A program made the position numbers and the translations under genes. From assembly GCA_015492355.1 (NCBI GenBank), contig WGFF01000297.1, positions 1-9,326 of the forward strand: DNA of 9,326 nucleotides, written 5' to 3'. A model generated the notes under the pieces. It worked only from the letters and a program-made list of their open reading frames with translations. It ran no database searches and was not told where the DNA came from. Below, piece after piece: positions 4,025 through 9,326 of the stretch. The stretch is from Deltaproteobacteria bacterium (GTDB lineage: Bacteria; Desulfobacterota; GWC2-55-46; S146-73). The number at the start of each line of letters is the position of its first letter. Position 1 is the first letter of the stretch.

Positions 4025-7000
4025 GTAGGGTCTGTCCCCTTCATTCCGAAAAGGGTTAAGTGTTCTCTTCCTGAGCATGAAGTATACAGCAGGTATGACC
4101 AGGAGTGTAAGTACTGTGGACGATACAAGCCCACCTATCATGGGTGCGACCATGCGCTTCATCGGTCCAGAGCCCACGCCTGCAGAGTACATGATGGGAA
4201 GGAGCCCGAGTACAAGGCATGATACAACCATGACCTTAGGTCTCATCCTTCCCACTGCACCATCCACTATAGCCTCAAAGAGGTCTTCCTCTGTGTGCAT
4301 ACGTCCCTCTTTTTTTCTCTTCTCATAGGCGAGGTTTAGATAAACGAGCATCAAGACCCCGGTCTCAGAGGCAAGCCCCATGAGTGCTATCAATCCTACA
4401 GCCACAGCAACACTCATGTTGTATCCCAGAAGCCATACAAGCCACACCCCTCCAACAACACTGAAGGGAAGGCTCACCATGATGAGGAGTGTGTCCGTAA
4501 GGGTGGTGAAGTTGAGGTAGAGAAGAACAAAGATAATAAAAACGGTCAGCGGTACTATGAACATGAGCCTGTCCTTCACCTCCTCCATAAATTCGAACTG
4601 TCCGCTCCACTCCATGTAGTAGCCAGAGGGGATACCTATCCTTCCATCCTCCACTGCCATATCTATTGCAGACTGTGCCCTCTTTACGTAGCCCTGTATA
4701 TCCACACCCCTTTCAAGGTCCACTGGTACGGTTGTAAGCAAAAGCCCGTTCTCGCTCTTTATGACCGCTGGTCCATCCATCAGCCTTATTCTTGCCACCT
4801 GTCCCAGTGGTACGAGTCCTCCATGTGATGTGGAGATTAGTATCCTTTTGAGCCTTTCTGGGTCATCCCTCAACTCCTGCGGGTAACGCACATTCACAGG
4901 AAAGCGGTACCTCCCCTCAACGGTACGTGATATGTTCATCCCGCCCACTGCTGATTCCACCACCATCTCCACATCCTCAATACCGAGCCCGTACCTGGCA
5001 AGACTCAATCTATCGATGTCTATATCAAGATAGCTCCCTCCCATTGCCCGCTCTGCTGATACAGAGAGTGTACCAGGGACATCCACGAGCACCCTTTCCA
5101 CCTCAAGGGCTATCCGTTCGAGTTCCTGCAGGTCCTCCCCTCTTATCTTCACTCCCACAAGCCCCTTCATACCTGTTGTAAGCATACCCACCCTGGTCTC
5201 AATGGGCATGAGCCACCAGTTGGGCATACCAGGTATGTTCAGGGCACCGTTCATCTCCTCCTTTGTGAGCTCATCAAAGGTAGTACGCCGCAGGGAAAGA
5301 GGCTCATCAACGGTGTATCCATCCAGAAAAGATAGCGCCCTCTGAGTGGAATCACCATCCATATATCCTGTAGCCTCAAGACGCTTGATAAGTTCTGAAG
5401 AGACCCTGTCCTTCAATCTAACGGTGAGTTCCTTTTTTATGGAGGAAAGCCCCCTTCCCCTGACCAGCTCTTCCCTTATCCACACATTCAACCCTGGACG
5501 TATCCTCTCCTCAACCCATGTGGCAATCTCTTCAAAGGGTATATCATCCCTAACTATACCATCTTCCATGAGGAGTTCTGCCATCCTGAGGGCGATACCA
5601 TATACAACCCTTTCTTCTATTATTCGCTCATGCCATTCATCCTCTGGATGGAGTATCACATGGGTTTCGACCATGTTGAGGGGTGCAGGGTCTGTGGGTG
5701 TGGTTGCACGACCTATCTTTCCAAGTACAATCCTCACCTCAGGGAACTGTTTGAGGATTCTGTCCTGTATCATGAGAGTCCTTGTTGCCTCTGCTACAGA
5801 GAGTCCAGGTAGGGTGGTGGGCATGTAGAGTATATCCCCTTCCTTGAGGGGTGGCATGAACTCACCACCGAGCCTGCTGAAAGGGATATAGGTCAGTAGA
5901 AGAGAGGAGAGTGCAAGAAAAAGCACTGTCTTTCTATACCTGAGAGCCAGATGGAGCAGAGGCTTGTAGGCTGACACAAGTAGCCTGGTTACAGGGTTTG
6001 TCCTTTCCGGACGTATCCTTCCCTTCACAAAGAGCACGGTGAGCACTGGAATGAGCGTTATGGCGATGATGGACGATGCACCCATTGCAAAGGTCTTGGT
6101 GTAGGCAAGGGGTTTAAATAGCCTTCCTACCTGGTCTTCGAGCGAGAAGACAGGAAGAAAGGAGACGGTTATGACAAGGAGGGAGAAAAAGAGCGGGGAA
6201 GCCACCTCCATGGACGCATTGAGTACAAGCCTCCAGCCCTGTAGAGCCTTTCCTGCCCTTTCAAGGTGTTTGTGGGTGTTCTCAACTATCACCACCGCTC
6301 CATCCACCATAGCACCTATGGCAACAGCAATCCCTCCAAGGGACATTATATTGGCGTTTATGCCCATCACATACATGATGACAAAGGATGCCATCACACC
6401 GAGTGGAAGGGTAATAGATGCAACAAGGGAGGAGCGTACATGGAGGAGAAAGAGAAGGGTTACAAGGGAGACGATAAGAATCTCCTCGAGGAGTTTCTCC
6501 CTGAGTGTGGAGATAGCCCTTTGGATGAGTCCAGAACGGTCGTATACCGGTCTTATTACCATTCCTTCGGGAAGTCCCTGTGTTATGGTCTCTATCTTTT
6601 TCTTCACCCCTTCTATCACCTCAAGGGTATTGGCTCCGTAGCGTGCAACAACGATACCTGCGACAACCTCGCCCAGCCCATCCTTCTCCGCCACCCCCCT
6701 CTTCACATCAGGACCTATCCCCACGTCTGCAACATCCCTCACAAGCACCGGTGTGCCGTCTGGTGTGGTATTGATCACCACCATCTCAATATCCCTTATA
6801 CCCTTTACATAACCCCTGCCCCTTACCATGAACTCTGTCTCACCTATCTCTATCACACTGCCACCAAAGTCGTTGTTGTTCCTCCTTATGGCATCTACCA
6901 CGTCACTGAGGGATATCCTGTAATGGAGGAGTTTTGATGGGTCTACCCTTACCTGATACTGCCTTTCCACCCCACCTATACTTGCCACCTCTGCAACACC

Positions 7001-7516
7001 TGGTACACTCAAGAGCTGATACCTTATATAAAAGTCCTGTACAGCACGCAGTTCAGACAGGTCGTATCTGTTTCCAGTGTCCTCCACCGTGTAGATAAAG
7101 ACCCAGCCAAGACCGGTTGCATCGGGACCGAGTGTGGGTGTTACACCCTCAGGGAGTTCTTTGCTCACCTGGTTCAGGTATTCGAGCACCCTGCTACGTG
7201 CCCAGTAAATATCAGTCCCATCCTCGAAGATTACGTACACGAAGGACTGCCCGAAGAAGGAATACCCGCGCACATCCCTTACACGGGATATAGCCAGCAT
7301 GGCGGTCGTAAGGGGATAGGTTATCTGGTCTTCTACGGTCTGTGGGTCCCTGCCCATCCATTCGGTAGAGATTATGACCTGGGTGTCAGAAAGGTCTGGT
7401 ATGGCATCAATGGGTATGCGAAAGATCGTCCATATCCCTGCAAGGGCAACAACACCGTAGACCACACACACCAGAAGGGGATTCCTGATGCACCATTCTA
7501 TGACAGAGCGTATCAT
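4016..7516 (-). CDS. cusA: CusA-type heavy-metal RND efflux pump, Cu(I)/Ag(I) class
   Basis: This is the proton-driven inner-membrane pump of a tripartite exporter that moves metal ions from the periplasm or cytoplasm to the outside. The N-terminus (MIRSVIEWCIRNPLLV, first membrane helix, then IPIDAIPDLSDTQVII) is diagnostic of the HME-RND family. The three methionines that carry Cu(I)/Ag(I) in E. coli CusA (M573, M623, M672) match M565 (LYMPTTLPG), M615 (PLNMVET) and M778 (RVGMLTTGMK). The proton-relay residues D405, E939 and K984 match D405 (GAMVDGAVV), E1051 (GLASETGV) and K1094 (RMRPKVM). At 1166 residues it exceeds E. coli CusA (1047), mainly through about 115 charged, probably helical residues between HPEDEW and TTFDELTKEEM (about 629-744). 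It follows cusB by 9 bp. A GAGG lies well upstream, inside the end of cusB, with no strong close ribosome site, so translational coupling is likely. Confidence 0.95.
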   Translation of the reverse strand: MIRSVIEWCIRNPLLVCVVYGVVALAGIWTIFRIPIDAIPDLSDTQVIISTEWMGRDPQTVEDQITYPLTTAMLAISRVRDVRGYSFFGQSFVYVIFEDGTDIYWARSRVLEYLNQVSKELPEGVTPTLGPDATGLGWVFIYTVEDTGNRYDLSELRAVQDFYIRYQLLSVPGVAEVASIGGVERQYQVRVDPSKLLHYRISLSDVVDAIRRNNNDFGGSVIEIGETEFMVRGRGYVKGIRDIEMVVINTTPDGTPVLVRDVADVGIGPDVKRGVAEKDGLGEVVAGIVVARYGANTLEVIEGVKKKIETITQGLPEGMVIRPVYDRSGLIQRAISTLREKLLEEILIVSLVTLLFLLHVRSSLVASITLPLGVMASFVIMYVMGINANIMSLGGIAVAIGAMVDGAVVIVENTHKHLERAGKALQGWRLVLNASMEVASPLFFSLLVITVSFLPVFSLEDQVGRLFKPLAYTKTFAMGASSIIAITLIPVLTVLFVKGRIRPERTNPVTRLLVSAYKPLLHLALRYRKTVLFLALSSLLLTYIPFSRLGGEFMPPLKEGDILYMPTTLPGLSVAEATRTLMIQDRILKQFPEVRIVLGKIGRATTPTDPAPLNMVETHVILHPEDEWHERIIEERVVYGIALRMAELLMEDGIVRDDIPFEEIATWVEERIRPGLNVWIREELVRGRGLSSIKKELTVRLKDRVSSELIKRLEATGYMDGDSTQRALSFLDGYTVDEPLSLRRTTFDELTKEEMNGALNIPGMPNWWLMPIETRVGMLTTGMKGLVGVKIRGEDLQELERIALEVERVLVDVPGTLSVSAERAMGGSYLDIDIDRLSLARYGLGIEDVEMVVESAVGGMNISRTVEGRYRFPVNVRYPQELRDDPERLKRILISTSHGGLVPLGQVARIRLMDGPAVIKSENGLLLTTVPVDLERGVDIQGYVKRAQSAIDMAVEDGRIGIPSGYYMEWSGQFEFMEEVKDRLMFIVPLTVFIIFVLLYLNFTTLTDTLLIMVSLPFSVVGGVWLVWLLGYNMSVAVAVGLIALMGLASETGVLMLVYLNLAYEKRKKEGRMHTEEDLFEAIVDGAVGRMRPKVMVVSCLVLGLLPIMYSAGVGSGPMKRMVAPMIGGLVSSTVLTLLVIPAVYFMLRKRTLNPFRNEGDRPYKD

Positions 7517-7525
7517 GTCCCGTTT

Positions 7526-9304
7526 CTATTGAGACCTCTCTCCCAGAAAGAGGGGATTGCCACATTCGGACATCATCTGTCCCATGTAGGGGTTCTCCAC
7601 CCTCCTGCCCCTCTGCAACCACCCACCATACCCATCCACCATGGGGCAGATAAAGGCGTGGAACCCCGCTCCCTCTGGCAGACCATACCGCTCAGCAAAG
7701 GATAGTACCACCCTGCTCAGGGATGAGAAGACCCTGCGAATCTCCACGATATCGCCCTGTGACCCGGATAGACTTGATGAAAACACCTCCATCTCCTTAA
7801 GCCTCTCCCTTACATCACCATCTGAAAGAGCAATTGCCTCTTTGATGTACCCTGAAAGTACACCTGCTGTGTCCCTTACAGGTGTGGTCTCATCCCTGGC
7901 AAGGGATCGACGTATCCTCTCGTAAGAATCGAGTATCCGCAAGAAGATGACTGTAAGCTCGCTGGAGAGTCCCTCTGTCTCCACCATCCCCTGCGGTGGT
8001 AGCATCTTTTCTATCACCCCCTGAAGCCTTGCCTCAGAGGCGATGAGGAAGTTTCCAGCAATGACCACCTTCTGTCCCTCCCTGAGTCCTTCCACCACCT
8101 CGTGGTATCTCTCACCATCCCTGATGGAAGTGCCACCCATTTTATCCCCTCTATAGAGCCATTTTTTCCCGAGCCTTACCTCCACAGGCTTCATCCTTCC
8201 CCCTCCCTCGTACAGGATTACCAGAGCCCTCCTGCCTGTGAACAGCACCGCACTCTCAGGCACACTTACCACCCCTTCAACCGGCACCCTGATACGCACC
8301 CTTACATACATCCCTGGCTTCAAAAACCCTCCCCGGTTATCCACTGTAAAACGTACCCTTACTGTACGTGTCTCCTCCTGTACCACAGGGTCTATGAAAT
8401 CTATCCTGCCCTTGAGGACCATACCAGAGAGGGCATCCCCGGAGACCTCAACCTCCATACCCACCCTTATATAGGGAATCTCGTATTCGTATATATCACC
8501 GTATATCCAGACCCTTGAAAGATCGCATAGCCTAAGGAGGGCATCACCTTCCTTTACGTACTCTCCCTCTGTGACCATACGTTCGATAACCGTACCTGAG
8601 AGGGGTGAATGGATGGTAAAGTATTCGATGGGTCTACCCCTCCTTCGTATCTCCTCTATCTGCGATTCATCTATTCCCCATCGTTTGAGCCTCAGCTCCA
8701 CAGTCCTTGCAATGGACGATGCCCACTCGCCATCCCGACCTGTAACGAGCAGGTACTCCTCCTGTGTGGTTATAAGCTCGGGACTGTAGAGGGTTACAAG
8801 TGGTCCTCCCTTCCTTACGGTATCACCTGTGAAGTTCACATGGAGCCTCTCTATACGGCTCACACCCGGTATCCAGCTCGAAATAGTCCTCAAGAGCCGT
8901 TCGTCCACCACCACCCTGCCTGTTGTGTCTATCTCATGGAGAAGGTTCGATACCCTTACAGTGGCAAACCTCACACCCCCCTGCTGTATCTGCCTGTCAG
9001 TAAAGGTGAGTACATCCCCGGCCCCCTTGTCTTCTTCCTTCATCTCTACAAGTTGCATGTTGCAGATGGGACACAGCCCTGGTTTATTTCTCCTTACCTG
9101 AGGATGCATGGGACAGAAATAGATATTCTCTACGTGGGATGGGGTATGTTCTTTAAAGCCACCCCATTGGAGTACCTTCTGGAAATAGAGCCTGTGCATT
9201 AGTGCACCCTCCCACAGAGACCCAGACAGGAGATACATACCCATGCCTGACAGGATTGCAAGAATGAGAACTAAAAGATAGAGTCCTGACCTTTTATTAC
9301 CCAT
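7526..9304 (-). CDS. cusB: CusB-type periplasmic adaptor with N- and C-terminal metal-binding domains
   Basis: This is the membrane-fusion subunit linking the CusA pump to an outer-membrane channel. Residues 7-27 are a hydrophobic anchor or uncleaved signal. Residues 62-88 are a heavy-metal-binding domain (YFCPMHPQVRRNKPG, then LCPICNM; C64, H67, C78, C81, M83). Two half-lipoyl segments (about 139-176 and 229-262) flank a helical hairpin. A beta-barrel (about 264-345) and a membrane-proximal domain ending near IAGNFLIASEARL (about 425) follow. The last 150 residues form a helical DUF3347-like domain ending with FICPMVDGYGGWL, NPYMGQMM and ECGNP (C553, M555, C581). At 592 residues it is much longer than E. 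coli CusB (407). AAGG (9312-9309) precedes the ATG. The promoter and any upstream gene, such as the channel subunit, lie beyond the window. The coding frame is intact, unlike the IS genes. Confidence 0.93.
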   Translation of the reverse strand: MGNKRSGLYLLVLILAILSGMGMYLLSGSLWEGALMHRLYFQKVLQWGGFKEHTPSHVENIYFCPMHPQVRRNKPGLCPICNMQLVEMKEEDKGAGDVLTFTDRQIQQGGVRFATVRVSNLLHEIDTTGRVVVDERLLRTISSWIPGVSRIERLHVNFTGDTVRKGGPLVTLYSPELITTQEEYLLVTGRDGEWASSIARTVELRLKRWGIDESQIEEIRRRGRPIEYFTIHSPLSGTVIERMVTEGEYVKEGDALLRLCDLSRVWIYGDIYEYEIPYIRVGMEVEVSGDALSGMVLKGRIDFIDPVVQEETRTVRVRFTVDNRGGFLKPGMYVRVRIRVPVEGVVSVPESAVLFTGRRALVILYEGGGRMKPVEVRLGKKWLYRGDKMGGTSIRDGERYHEVVEGLREGQKVVIAGNFLIASEARLQGVIEKMLPPQGMVETEGLSSELTVIFLRILDSYERIRRSLARDETTPVRDTAGVLSGYIKEAIALSDGDVRERLKEMEVFSSSLSGSQGDIVEIRRVFSSLSRVVLSFAERYGLPEGAGFHAFICPMVDGYGGWLQRGRRVENPYMGQMMSECGNPLFLGERSQ

Positions 9305-9326
9305 AATTCCTTACTATATTCTACAA

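Noticed and set aside
3947..4222. Plus-strand 91-codon frame with several Cys and His, looking like a small metal-binding protein
   Set aside because: Most of it lies antisense to the conserved C-terminus of cusA. No ribosome site supports it, and the Cys/His pattern comes from the complement of conserved CusA codons.
6266..6937. Plus-strand 223-codon open frame
   Set aside because: It is fully antisense to the cusA membrane and periplasmic coding region and its composition (many His/Tyr) is typical of a shadow frame.
8609..9202. Plus-strand 197-codon open frame
   Set aside because: It is antisense to the well-supported cusB N-terminal half, with no motif or ribosome site.

Overview
The window looks like chromosomal or accessory DNA from a Gram-negative (diderm) bacterium of moderate GC content. 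It carries a periplasm-spanning RND metal-efflux system, a Sec-exported small protein, and a cluster of IS256/Mutator-family insertion sequences. Codon use is rich in AGG/AGA (Arg) and ATA (Ile). Together with the divergent transposases, this suggests a lineage outside the well-studied Gammaproteobacteria, such as a Nitrospirota- or Desulfobacterota-like organism. That placement is a low-confidence impression, not a demonstration.

Left third (1-2985, all on the minus strand). Three IS256-family elements lie head to tail. From right to left these are IS-B (1655-2985), an 8-bp spacer, IS-A (352-1646), and the 5' part of a third, different IS256-type transposase (called IS-Z here) that is cut off by the window edge and starts abruptly at the IS-A end. 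The transposase genes of IS-A and IS-B are both full length but broken: IS-A has one single-base frame break and IS-B has two. All four IS ends share one pattern, GGTAAYGT then 9 bp then TGTGT. Both elements place the transposase start codon just after an inverted repeat that would fold over the ribosome-binding site. The paired arms differ in sequence between the two elements but remain complementary. The right ends carry an outward TTGACR hexamer that could form a promoter if the element ends were joined in a circle.

Middle (2986-4015). A 379-bp non-coding stretch holds a candidate operator over a TATAAT box and a promoter-like pair close to the next gene. That gene, on the plus strand (3365-3880), encodes an unrecognised 171-residue exported beta-rich protein. 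It converges on the efflux operon, and a perfect 11-bp inverted repeat lies over the cusA stop codon.

Right half (4016-9304, minus strand). A two-gene operon encodes cusB (periplasmic adaptor, 592 aa) and then cusA (inner-membrane HME-RND pump, 1166 aa), 9 bp apart. The pump keeps the methionine triad and proton-relay residues of Cu(I)/Ag(I) exporters and has about 115 extra residues in its periplasmic part. The adaptor carries a Cys/His/Met metal-binding domain at its N-terminus and a DUF3347-like Cys/Met domain at its C-terminus. Together they should export Cu(I)/Ag(I) through an outer-membrane channel whose gene is not in the window. I did not see tRNA, rRNA or CRISPR sequences.
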